From the NCBI GenBank assembly GCA_036941025.1, contig JAYMNP010000001.1, positions 558,001-622,000 of the forward strand: 64,000 bases of DNA, read 5' to 3'. This document shows positions 25,837 through 34,197 of this stretch, one piece after another. The DNA is from Lachnospiraceae bacterium JLR.KK002. Its GTDB lineage: Bacteria; Bacillota; Clostridia; Lachnospirales; Lachnospiraceae. The stretch's first letter is position 1. Each line of letters begins with the position of its first letter. Under the pieces are notes generated by a model. The model ran no database searches. It was not told where the DNA came from and saw only the letters and a list, made by a program, of their open reading frames with translations. The position numbers and the translations under genes are program-made.

Positions 25837-26637
25837 ATGAATATAACAGCAATTATCATTGCCGCCCTGGTAGTGGGCGGAACTGGTATTTTCCTTGGCT
25901 TTTTCCTTGGAATCTTCGGGGAAAAATTCAAAGTGGAAGTAGATGAGAGAGAAGAAGCAATTTTGGGCGTTCTGCCGGGAAATAACTGCGGCGGCTGCGG
26001 TTATGCAGGATGTTCCGGTCTTGCGGCGGCCATTGTAAAGGGCGAGGCTCCGGTGAATCAGTGTCCCGTGGGGGGCGACCCGGTGGCAGCTCAGATTGGT
26101 GATATTATGGGTGTTTCCGCAGAAGGCGGCGTGAAAATGGTGGCTTTTGTGAAATGTGCCGGAGACTGCGAGAAGGCAGAACAGGATTACGAATATACCG
26201 GCGTGGAAGACTGCGCAGCCATGGCGTTTATTCCCGGAGGCGGACCGAAATCCTGCAGTTACGGATGCCTGGGGTATGGAAGCTGTGTGAAAGCATGTCC
26301 CTTTGACGCGGTACATATTATCAACGGAATTGCAGTGGTGGATAAAGACGCCTGCAAAGCCTGCGGCAAATGCGTGGCGGCCTGTCCGAAGAACCTGATT
26401 GAGCTGGTACCCTGTGATGCAAAGAATAAGGTACAGTGCAGTTCCAGAGACAAGGGCAAGGATGTGATGGCAGCCTGCTCCGTAGGATGTATCGGATGTA
26501 AACTCTGTGAGAAGAACTGTCCGGAAGGGGCAGTTACCGTAACGGATAACATTGCTCATATTGATTATGAGAAATGTACCGGCTGCGGAACCTGCGCGGA
26601 GAAATGTCCGAAGAAGATTATCAGCAGGGCAGGATAG
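25837..26637 (+). CDS. rnfB: Rnf complex subunit B
   Basis: 266 residues; receives electrons from reduced ferredoxin. An N-terminal membrane anchor (about 3-26) is followed by the RnfB Fe-S domain with NCGGCGYAGC near residue 50, and then by four further ferredoxin-like cysteine motifs (CLGYGSCVKACP, CKACGKCVAACP, CIGCKLCEKNCP, CTGCGTCAEKCP), giving at least five predicted clusters. It closes the operon and is followed by a long terminator hairpin. Confidence 0.95.
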   Translation: MNITAIIIAALVVGGTGIFLGFFLGIFGEKFKVEVDEREEAILGVLPGNNCGGCGYAGCSGLAAAIVKGEAPVNQCPVGGDPVAAQIGDIMGVSAEGGVKMVAFVKCAGDCEKAEQDYEYTGVEDCAAMAFIPGGGPKSCSYGCLGYGSCVKACPFDAVHIINGIAVVDKDACKACGKCVAACPKNLIELVPCDAKNKVQCSSRDKGKDVMAACSVGCIGCKLCEKNCPEGAVTVTDNIAHIDYEKCTGCGTCAEKCPKKIISRAG

Positions 26638-26644
26638 ACGATGG

Positions 26645-26697
26645 AAACTCCCATGGTATTCAGGGTACGAGGCAACCTGAATCCATGGGAGTTTTTG
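26645..26697 (+). terminator. Terminator of the rnf operon
   Basis: AACTCCCATGG-ATTCAGG pairs with CCTGAAT-CCATGGGAGTT (one bulge) and is followed by TTTTT at 26692-26696. Confidence 0.85.
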
Positions 26698-26756
26698 TCT
26701 TACAGGAAAGACCTTGTCACACTAACGTGTGAAAGTGCCTTTCCTGTAAGACAAAA
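26693..26756. repeat. 64-bp near-perfect palindrome after rnf
   Basis: An 18-bp arm at 26693-26710 (TTTTGTCTTACAGGAAAG) is exactly complementary to 26739-26756; an inner TCACAC-TAAC-GTGTGA hairpin caps it. Its right flank is shared with 41102-41151. The rest of the gap (26757-26985) holds further small inverted repeats, such as TGCGTATGC and a pair of GCGGACCTGTCCGC half-arms, but no convincing gene. Confidence 0.7.
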
Positions 26757-26985
26757 ACAATAATGCGCACTCGCACAAGAGGAAAATATTGCTTCGCAAT
26801 TGTGCTTAAACGCGATACGTTCAGCATACTGCGTATGCTCTGACGCACCGCAAATTGCGCAGCAAAGCAGCCAGGTCCCTCATGATTGAGGGATTCAGGG
26901 AGTTGAAGCGGACCTGTCCGCTTTGTTCTATGAAATTTCTGAATGAACATATTTCAGTTACCGGGTATCTGAAAAAAGGAATGAT

Positions 26986-27624
26986 ATGCCTATGGTAATC
27001 AAAGAAAGAAACGTGCAGTTGAAAAACGGGCGGAGCGTGCTGTTAAAAAGCGCGTTGCCGGAACATGCAAAAGCTCTTTGCCGGCACAGGTACATTACCT
27101 CCGGGGAAACGCACTTTATGGCGCGATATCCGGAAGAATGCGGTGAAAGTACGGAGCGTATGAGGGAACGTCTGGAATCTCTGGAAAAGGACGAAAGGGA
27201 TTTCCTGGTGACAGCATTTCTGGATGGAGAAATCATAGGAGATGCGGGGGTTACCAAAATAAGAAATCATGTCAAATCCCGGCACAGATGTTATTTCGGC
27301 ATTTCTGTTTTGCAGGAATACACAGGACTTGGCCTGGGCAGCCGGATGCTGGAACTGGCGCTGGAGCAGGCCTGGGAAAATGGATTTGAACAGCTGGAGC
27401 TGGGCGTATTTTCAGATAACGAAAGAGCCATACGTCTCTATGAAAAATATGGTTTTCAGAAGACGGGCGTCAGTCCCAGGGCATTTAAATTAAAAGACGG
27501 GACATACCGAGATGAGATTCTGATGGTACGGATGAAGAAAGAAGATTTTTTCTTTTACGATACGGAAGACCTGGAAAATGAAGAAATAAAACTGGTGCTG
27601 GAGAAGACTGCCGGAGAGGACTGA
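26986..27624 (+). CDS. GNAT family N-acetyltransferase
   Basis: 212 residues. The acetyl-CoA pyrophosphate loop is visible in QEYTGLGLGSRML (about residues 107-119) and the C-terminal fold motif as SDNERAIRLYEKYGFQ (about 145-160). This resembles RimJ/ribosomal-protein or small-metabolite acetyltransferases, but the substrate cannot be inferred. The last 35 residues are acidic and extend beyond the usual domain. Start chosen at the ATG following AAAGGA; a second in-frame ATG lies two codons later. Confidence 0.85.
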   Translation: MPMVIKERNVQLKNGRSVLLKSALPEHAKALCRHRYITSGETHFMARYPEECGESTERMRERLESLEKDERDFLVTAFLDGEIIGDAGVTKIRNHVKSRHRCYFGISVLQEYTGLGLGSRMLELALEQAWENGFEQLELGVFSDNERAIRLYEKYGFQKTGVSPRAFKLKDGTYRDEILMVRMKKEDFFFYDTEDLENEEIKLVLEKTAGED

Positions 27625-27647
27625 GAAAAAGGCTACCTTCCCGCTTA

Positions 27648-28493
27648 CTATTTTGCTATCTGCAATCGGGATGGAGTGAAAATGGGAATCTCAATCTGCA
27701 CAATATAATCTTCCATACGGTCAATGACCGTTTCATTGATACCTGTTTCATAGGAGTGGCCCAGGAGGGTTACTCCTTCTTTACGGGCAAAATCCAGAAT
27801 TTCCCTGTATTTTTCCGGCAGATAATCCCAGTTTCCCCGAAAAAAAGCCCGGAGATATGTTCCGCCGGGCCGCAGGTGGAGACCTTCTTCCGGAACAGGG
27901 AAAGGAAGTTCCACAAACAGGCTGGAATATTCGTCAAATCTTCCCTGATACAGATGTTCCACGGGAATCATGGTTCCGTAGGAAGCGTCATGGAGGCGGC
28001 GGAGCCGGTATTTCCGGGTCTCCCTGGTAATCAGTTCCACTTCTTCTTCAAAAGAGACCTGTCTGCTGATGTCTGCGGTAACCAGGGGACATGCTTCTTT
28101 TTCCACAAATGTGATTTCAGATAAATTCATCTGCAGCAGCGTTGTCATGTTCTGATGATGGCTGGCCAGTGTGTTCCGAAGTCCCTGCAAATGGGCGATA
28201 TGCCGGTCCAGTTCCGTGATTTTCTCATCCAGCAGGTGTTTCAGGCTGCGGGCGGAACGGTTTTTCATAAAATCCTGAATTTCACTTACAGATACATCCA
28301 GTTCCCGCAGCAGCAGAATGGTCTCCAGAATGGAACTCTGGCGGTAGCTGTAATAGCGGTATCCATTCTGCGGGCTGACCATGGCAGGGGGAAACAGGCC
28401 GATTTCGTCATACCACATCAGGGTTTTCTTATTAATTCCATGCATGGCGGCAAACTGCCCGATGGTAAGCATTTTATGATTTTGATTTTTCAT
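27648..28493 (-). CDS. MerR family transcriptional regulator
   Basis: 281 residues from the ATG at 28493 (AAGGAG eight bases upstream; the longer frame has no ribosome site). The N-terminal winged helix reads LTIGQFAAMHGINKKTLMWY, followed by the YDEIGLFPP hinge, a coiled coil (about 80-125) and a C-terminal effector domain resembling the GyrI-like/multidrug-binding domain of BmrR and TipA. It is divergent from a MATE exporter whose promoter has the MerR-type 19-bp spacer, so it most probably activates that exporter upon binding a small hydrophobic or cationic compound. Confidence 0.88.
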   Translation of the reverse strand: MKNQNHKMLTIGQFAAMHGINKKTLMWYDEIGLFPPAMVSPQNGYRYYSYRQSSILETILLLRELDVSVSEIQDFMKNRSARSLKHLLDEKITELDRHIAHLQGLRNTLASHHQNMTTLLQMNLSEITFVEKEACPLVTADISRQVSFEEEVELITRETRKYRLRRLHDASYGTMIPVEHLYQGRFDEYSSLFVELPFPVPEEGLHLRPGGTYLRAFFRGNWDYLPEKYREILDFARKEGVTLLGHSYETGINETVIDRMEDYIVQIEIPIFTPSRLQIAK

Positions 28494-28504
28494 ACAACTT
28501 CTCC

Positions 28505-28535
28505 TTGACCGTACAGTCACTGTATGGTTTATGAT
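28505..28535 (+). promoter_or_regulatory. MerR-type promoter with 19-bp spacer and operator dyad
   Basis: TTGACC at 28505-28510 and TATGAT at 28530-28535 are separated by 19 bp. The spacer region holds the dyad ACCGTACAG-TCA-CTGTATGGT (28508-28528, one mismatch). MerR regulators underwind exactly such overlong promoters to activate them. It drives the MATE gene and lies just upstream of the regulator's own start. Confidence 0.85.
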
Positions 28536-28578
28536 ACAACATATAAGAAATAAATACAAGAGAACAGGAGAAGAATCT

Positions 28579-29988
28579 ATGGAAAATCAAAATGCGTATC
28601 AGAAACCGGTAACACTGAAAAATATTCTGAAATTTGCTGTTCCTACCATTGTTATGACCATGTTTATGTCTTTTTACACTATGGTAGACGGTCTGTTTGT
28701 ATCCAACCTGCTTGGTACCGGAGCCTTGTCAGCCATCAATCTCACCGCTCCGGTTATTCAGTTTGTGACTGCCATTTCCACCATGCTGGCCACGGGAGGC
28801 AGTGCGGTAATTATGAGGAAGATGGGGGAACAGAAAGAGAAAGAAGCGAGAGAGGATTTCACGGCCCTGATTCTGGTGAATGTGGCTGCGGGCCTTTTTA
28901 TGTGGGCAGCGGGTTCTCTGGCTATGAGCCATATATTTGCCGGTATGAACCTGTCGGCAGAAGTTGCCGGGTACTGTACGGATTATCTGAAACATTATCT
29001 GATGTTTACCGTACCCATTCTGCTGATGAATAACTTTACCCTTTACATGATTGCATGTGGGAAAGCCACTTTGTCGCTGGTGTGTTCCGTAAGCGGGGGC
29101 CTGCTGAACATGGCGCTGGATTTCTGCTTTCTTGCAGTGTTCCCCATGGGAATCCGCGGAGCGGCCATTGCTACGGGGCTGGGATATTCTGTTACTGCAG
29201 TGGCAGGACTTGCGGTATTCAGCCGGAAAAAGAATCTGCTGCACTTTGAGAAGCCTGTGTTCCGGTTTCAGGTGCTGAAATCTGCTGCCGCCAATGGCTG
29301 TTCGGAGATGGCTACCGCCATGGTAACCGGAATCATTACTTTAATATTCAACTGGACTATGCTAAAATATGTGGGTGAAGATGGTGTTGCAGCCATTACG
29401 ATTATTATGTATGTACTGATGTTTGCAAGTTCCCTTTATACCGGCTATTCCTATGGGGTGGCTCCCATGCTCAGTTTTTATTACGGAGAGAAAAACAGGG
29501 AAAAGCTCCGTAAACTGATGAAAGTCAGCCTGAAGGTAATCGGCGTCTTGTCCCTGGCCACGGTGGCGCTGTCTCTGGCAGTGACCAGGCCTCTGGTATC
29601 GGTATTTGCCCGGCCGGATAATCCGGTGTATGAACTGGCGGTGACAGGAAACCGAATCTGCACGCTGGCATTGCTCTTTATCGGATTTAATATTTTTGCC
29701 AGCGGAATGTTTACCGCCTTGTCCAACGGAATGGTTTCGGCAGTACTGGCATTTTCCCGTTCCTTTGTATTCATGCTGATTACCATGCTGGTGCTTCCGG
29801 CCCTGCTGGGTGTAAACGGAATCTGGCTGGCCACGCCGGCGGCGGAGCTGATGGCTTTTGCATTGTCCCTTTTCATGTTCCGGAAGTACAGAGAGCGGTA
29901 TGGATATTATGGGAGGATTACTAATGAAAAAACTCAGAAAAGTTATGAATTTGCTGAAAGTGAACTGGAAAACCCTGGCGGGATTTGA
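28579..29988 (+). CDS. MATE family multidrug exporter (MepA-like)
   Basis: 469 residues from the ATG at 28579 (AGGAG eight bases upstream). Twelve hydrophobic segments and the MATE opening pattern (FAVPTIVMTMFMSFYTMVDGLF) with the conserved Asp/Asn-Gly loop; it exports drugs or cationic compounds in exchange for Na+ or H+. Controlled by the divergent MerR-type gene. The C-terminal 65 bases overlap the following gene in another frame, which is unusually long and suggests that the tail of this protein was extended. Confidence 0.9.
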   Translation: MENQNAYQKPVTLKNILKFAVPTIVMTMFMSFYTMVDGLFVSNLLGTGALSAINLTAPVIQFVTAISTMLATGGSAVIMRKMGEQKEKEAREDFTALILVNVAAGLFMWAAGSLAMSHIFAGMNLSAEVAGYCTDYLKHYLMFTVPILLMNNFTLYMIACGKATLSLVCSVSGGLLNMALDFCFLAVFPMGIRGAAIATGLGYSVTAVAGLAVFSRKKNLLHFEKPVFRFQVLKSAAANGCSEMATAMVTGIITLIFNWTMLKYVGEDGVAAITIIMYVLMFASSLYTGYSYGVAPMLSFYYGEKNREKLRKLMKVSLKVIGVLSLATVALSLAVTRPLVSVFARPDNPVYELAVTGNRICTLALLFIGFNIFASGMFTALSNGMVSAVLAFSRSFVFMLITMLVLPALLGVNGIWLATPAAELMAFALSLFMFRKYRERYGYYGRITNEKTQKSYEFAESELENPGGI

Positions 29989-31186
29989 AATTTTGTATAA
30001 AATCCTGTCGTTTACCGTGTTTACACCCCTGTTTTTGGGGTGTTTTCATGGGATTATGAAGGCAACCGGTTACAATTACCTGACTCTGGAGAATATCGGC
30101 TCTTTTCTGCTGAACCCTGTCACAGTTGCCGGCCTGTTGCTGCTGCTCTTTCTGATTGTACTGGCGGGGCTGGAGCTGTTACTGCTGAAATGGCTGTATG
30201 CCTTTCATTATTTTACTCTGGAGGGATGTAACTTTAAAGAGGCCAGAAAGAGAAGCCGGCATCTGAGTAAAAATCACAGGGGAAGAGATTTGCTGACGCT
30301 GCTGGGGTGCCAGACCGTGCTGGCTCTTCTGTATTTTCTGTTTCTGCTGTCGGTGGCTGGCTTCAGTTTTTATCTTTACGGTATTTCCAATCATAAAATT
30401 GAGCTGCGGACAGAACATGAGGGAATTATGGAGGTGACAGCCCATCGGGGAGCTTCTTCTTTTTATCCGGAAAATACCATGGCGGCTTTCGAGGGGGCGG
30501 CCAGACTGGGAACAGACTGGATTGAACTGGACGTGCAGCAGAGCGGAGACGGACAGATTATTGTCCTTCATGACACCAGTTTCAAGCGGACCACAGGCGT
30601 TGCCGGGAATACCTGGGAACTGGCGTATGAGGAAATAGAGAAGCTGGATAACGGAAGTTTTTTTGACAGCAGGTTTGCCGGCGAGAAAATTCCGTTGCTG
30701 GCAGAAGTGATTTCTTTTGCAAAAGAGCATGATATAAAATTAAATATTGAATTGAAGCCCACAGGCCATGAAACAGACTTTGAAAAGAACGTGGTGGATT
30801 TGATAGAAGCAGCGGATTTTGCAGATTCATGCGTGATTACTTCTCAGGTGTATGAAGTTCTGGAGCGTGTGAAAGCATATCGTGAAAACATCCGGACCGT
30901 GTACGTGATGAGTTTTGCATACGGAGATATCAATCAGCTTGGGGCGGCGGATCATTTCAGCATAGAGGCCACAAGCGTTACGGAAAAGATGGTTTTCGAT
31001 GTGCATAATGCGGGAAAGGAACTGTATGCCTGGACCGTAAACACAGAAGAAAACATAGACCGTATGATTGAACTTCATGTGGACAATATCATTACCGATA
31101 ATGTGACGCTGGCCAAAGAGCGTATCTTTCTGAGCAGGACAGGAAACCTGTGGGAGAAATACGTGAAGTTCCTGCAGGAGCTGTGA
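29924..31186 (+). CDS. Membrane-anchored glycerophosphodiester phosphodiesterase (GlpQ-like), short membrane part
   Basis: 420 residues from the ATG at 29924, seven bases after GGGAGG. About 155 N-terminal residues contain three hydrophobic segments, then a GDPD barrel from about residue 180: AHRGASSFYPENTMAAF with the catalytic His, ELDVQQSGDGQIIVLHD with Glu/Asp and the second His, and NIELKP. It should cleave glycerophosphodiesters, such as head groups or lipoteichoic-acid fragments, outside the membrane. Homologues of this membrane-GDPD type are usually near 590 residues with about eight helices, so this one seems to have lost part of the membrane domain. Confidence 0.85.
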   Translation: MKKLRKVMNLLKVNWKTLAGFEILYKILSFTVFTPLFLGCFHGIMKATGYNYLTLENIGSFLLNPVTVAGLLLLLFLIVLAGLELLLLKWLYAFHYFTLEGCNFKEARKRSRHLSKNHRGRDLLTLLGCQTVLALLYFLFLLSVAGFSFYLYGISNHKIELRTEHEGIMEVTAHRGASSFYPENTMAAFEGAARLGTDWIELDVQQSGDGQIIVLHDTSFKRTTGVAGNTWELAYEEIEKLDNGSFFDSRFAGEKIPLLAEVISFAKEHDIKLNIELKPTGHETDFEKNVVDLIEAADFADSCVITSQVYEVLERVKAYRENIRTVYVMSFAYGDINQLGAADHFSIEATSVTEKMVFDVHNAGKELYAWTVNTEENIDRMIELHVDNIITDNVTLAKERIFLSRTGNLWEKYVKFLQEL

Positions 31187-31202
31187 TTCCGGATAAATCA
31201 TG

Positions 31203-31231
31203 TTGTAACCGGACGTCTGATGTGCTAGAAT
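31203..31231 (+). promoter_or_regulatory. Sigma-A promoter of the second MATE gene
   Basis: TTGTAA at 31203-31208, 17-bp spacer, TAGAAT at 31226-31231, about 60 bp before the start codon. Confidence 0.65.
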
Positions 31232-31290
31232 AGAAAAATCATGAAAAAACGAATGCTGCAACACAGAGAACGTGACGGAAGGGAACGGAG

Positions 31291-32685
31291 ATGAAAGGGA
31301 ATTTTTGGAAAAGGTACATAGGCGATAAGGCATTTTACCGGATGGTCCTGCTGATTGTGGTGCCTGTTATTATCCAGAACGGGATTACCAACTTTGTAAG
31401 CCTTCTGGACAATATTATGGTGGGACAGGTAGGCACGGAGCAGATGAGCGGCGTCGCCATTGTGAACCAGTTTATGACGGTATTCAATATCTGTATTTTT
31501 GGCGGCGTTTCCAGCGCCGGGATTTTTACTGCCCAGTATTACGGGCAGGGAAGCCAGGAGGGGGTGCGCAATACCTTCCGGTTTAAATTTATCATCTGCA
31601 TTCTGATGACGATTCTGGCTGTCGGGCTGTTTCTCACAGCCGGAGAAGAACTGATTATGCTGTATCTCCACGAGGGCGCTCAGACCGGAGATATTGCCAG
31701 AACACTGGAATATGGAAAAGAATATCTGACGGTGATTATTTTTGGTATTGTGCCTTATGCCGTTTCCCAGACTTATGCCAGTACGTTGCGTGAGACAGGG
31801 GAAACCGTACTGCCCATGAAGGCCGGAATTGCCGCGGTTCTGGTAAATCTTATGGGAAATTATCTGCTGATTTTCGGAAAACTCGGATTGCCTGCTCTGG
31901 GAGCCGTGGGCGCGGCTCTTGCAACGAATATGGCCAGAGTGGTGGAATGCGCCATACTGATGTGCTGGACATACCGTCATCGGAAGGAACATCCCTTTAT
32001 CGAAGGGGCTTACCGCAGCCTGCGGATACCCAGGGAGCTGACCGTAAATATTATCCGGAAGGGAATTCCTATTATGCTCAATGAGATTGCCTGGTCCACC
32101 GGGCAGGCTTTTTTGCTGCAGTGCTATTCTGTCCGGGGATTGTCTGTGGTGGCGGGACTGAATATTTCCAGCACTGTTTCCAACCTGTTTAATGTGGTGT
32201 TCCTGTCCATCGGAGGAGCCATTGCAATTATTGTGGGGCAGCTTCTGGGAGCCGGAAAAATGGAAGAAGCCAGGGATACGGACCGGAAACTGCTGTTTTT
32301 TACCGTTTCCACCTGCCTGGTGTGCGGAAGCCTGCTGGCATTGATTTCACCCTTCTTCCCGCTGATTTACAATACTTCCGGAGAGGTGCAGAGCCTTGCC
32401 ACGGGATTTATCCTGATTGCTGCGGGATGTATGCCCCTGTATGCTTTTATGCACGGCTGCTATTTTACCCTGCGTTCCGGCGGAAAAACCTGGATTACCG
32501 TGCTGTTTGACAGCGTGTATGTGTGGGCAGTGGATATTCCCCTTGCTTTCGTGCTGGCGAATTTTACCGGGTTGCCCATTGTGTATGTGTATCTGAGCTG
32601 CCAGATGATTGAGACGCTGAAATGTATTCTGGGTTACGTACTGGTGAAAAAGGGAATCTGGCTGCAGAATATTGTGGATGGGTAA
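31291..32685 (+). CDS. MATE family efflux transporter
   Basis: 464 residues, twelve hydrophobic segments. The N-terminal half has the MATE pattern VPVIIQNGITNFVSLLDNIMVG, typical of the NorM/DinF-like branch. Not closely similar to the MATE protein encoded just upstream (28579), so this is not a recent tandem duplication. It has its own promoter. Substrate unknown. Confidence 0.9.
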   Translation: MKGNFWKRYIGDKAFYRMVLLIVVPVIIQNGITNFVSLLDNIMVGQVGTEQMSGVAIVNQFMTVFNICIFGGVSSAGIFTAQYYGQGSQEGVRNTFRFKFIICILMTILAVGLFLTAGEELIMLYLHEGAQTGDIARTLEYGKEYLTVIIFGIVPYAVSQTYASTLRETGETVLPMKAGIAAVLVNLMGNYLLIFGKLGLPALGAVGAALATNMARVVECAILMCWTYRHRKEHPFIEGAYRSLRIPRELTVNIIRKGIPIMLNEIAWSTGQAFLLQCYSVRGLSVVAGLNISSTVSNLFNVVFLSIGGAIAIIVGQLLGAGKMEEARDTDRKLLFFTVSTCLVCGSLLALISPFFPLIYNTSGEVQSLATGFILIAAGCMPLYAFMHGCYFTLRSGGKTWITVLFDSVYVWAVDIPLAFVLANFTGLPIVYVYLSCQMIETLKCILGYVLVKKGIWLQNIVDG

Positions 32686-32755
32686 AATAACCGGATTTTG
32701 CAATTACTGATATGGATACATAAATGTGAACTTATAGTACGGAAAGAGGAAATGT

Positions 32756-34096
32756 ATGATATATACAGGATTTGAACTGGTGTGCCTGTTCTTTCTCTAC
32801 AGCTTTCTGGGCTGGTGCCTGGAAGTGGTGTATGCTGCTGCGGGCCGCAAAAAATTCATTAACCGTGGATTTCTGAATGGAATGATTTGTCCGGTGTACG
32901 GATTTTCCATGGTGTTTATGCTGGTATTTATGGATTCCCTGAGAGAAGAGTGGTTCTATCTGTTTCTGGGCTGCATGATTGTGGGAACGGTCACGGAGCT
33001 GCTGACAGGGTTACTGCTGGAAAAAGCGTTCCATCTCAGGCTCTGGGATTATTCCGGGCGCAGGTTCCAGGCCGGCGGTTATATTTGTCTGGCGGCGGCT
33101 GCAATCTGGGGAGGTCTGGGGATTTTTGTGATAAAATTTCTCAATCCCATTCTGGTGGGAGTGCTGGAGAACATACCTTATCTGCCGGGAATTGTTGTAT
33201 TATCGGGTCTCTGCCTGATACTGGCGGTGGATGTGATTATGACCGTCGGCGCACTGCTTAAAATAAAAAACCAGAATCAGGCCATGTCTGAGATTGCGGA
33301 AGGGCTGAATCAGGCCGCCAAATCCCTGCAGGCTGTAATTGTAAGGCTGGTGGACAGGCGTATGAACCGGGCCTTTCCCGGACTGGAACAGAAAAAGGCG
33401 GAAACCGAGGAAGAAAAACAGGAATTAATACGGCAGAAAACGGTATTTGCTTATGGCTGCAGTTTTTATAAGGTTATGTGGATTTTCTTCCTGGGGGCTT
33501 TCCTGGGGGCTCTGGTGGAAATGGTGTTCTGCCGGTTTACCATGGGCTGGTGGATGAGCAGGAGCAGCCTGGTGTACGGTACATTCAGCCTGGTCTGGGG
33601 AATTGGCGTTGCCGGGGCTACCATTGTGCTTTACCGTTACCGGAATCAGGAGGACAGCCATATTTTTCTGGCGGGAACTCTGCTGGGCGGGGCTTATGAA
33701 TATATCTGCAGCGTGTTTACCGAACTGGCCTTCGGAACAGTGTTCTGGGATTACAGCGACATACCATTTAATCTGGGAGGCAGGATTAATCTTCTGTACT
33801 GCTTTTTCTGGGGAATTGCCGCATGGGTGTGGATGAAACGACTGTATCCTCTGATATCGCGGTGGATTGAAAAAATCCCGAAAAAAGCGGGAAAAATACT
33901 GACCTGGATATTCCTGGTATTTATGGTATGGGATATAGGGATATCCGCACTGGCGCTGGCCCGCTATGGAGAACGGGCACAGGGGATTCCGCCTGCCCAT
34001 GAGCTGGCTGTCTGGCTGGACAGGGAATTTCCGGATGAACGGATGGATGAGATTTATCCCAGTGCGAAAACCATGGAGAAAGTGGGACAGGAATAA
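32756..34096 (+). CDS. CmpB-like putative ABC transporter permease (PF06541 type), duplicated domain
   Basis: 446 residues. Two copies of the same membrane domain are recognisable: FFLYSFLGWCLEVVY with GFLNGMICPVYG near residues 10-50, and FFLGAFLGALVEMVF with SSLVYGTFSLVWG near residues 243-285. Each is followed by three further hydrophobic segments; a charged coiled-coil stretch (about 170-225) joins the halves. The family is annotated as ABC-transporter permease-like, but no ATPase gene is adjacent and its function is not established. Confidence 0.8.
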   Translation: MIYTGFELVCLFFLYSFLGWCLEVVYAAAGRKKFINRGFLNGMICPVYGFSMVFMLVFMDSLREEWFYLFLGCMIVGTVTELLTGLLLEKAFHLRLWDYSGRRFQAGGYICLAAAAIWGGLGIFVIKFLNPILVGVLENIPYLPGIVVLSGLCLILAVDVIMTVGALLKIKNQNQAMSEIAEGLNQAAKSLQAVIVRLVDRRMNRAFPGLEQKKAETEEEKQELIRQKTVFAYGCSFYKVMWIFFLGAFLGALVEMVFCRFTMGWWMSRSSLVYGTFSLVWGIGVAGATIVLYRYRNQEDSHIFLAGTLLGGAYEYICSVFTELAFGTVFWDYSDIPFNLGGRINLLYCFFWGIAAWVWMKRLYPLISRWIEKIPKKAGKILTWIFLVFMVWDIGISALALARYGERAQGIPPAHELAVWLDREFPDERMDEIYPSAKTMEKVGQE

Positions 34097-34113
34097 AAAC
34101 ACAGGCTGAAGGG

Positions 34114-34197
34114 ATACGGAAACAGATACGGAAATGGATATGGAAACAGAGATGGAAATGGAGATAAAAACAGAAATGGAAACAGAGATGGAAGCAA
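34114..34197 (+). repeat. 12-bp tandem repeat across the 5' end of proB
   Basis: Seven units of the form ATAYGGAAACAG / AGATGGAAATGG. All units are 12 bp, a multiple of three, so changes in copy number would not shift the proB frame. Each unit supplies a purine-rich sequence, and many supply an ATG in the proB frame. Confidence 0.75.
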
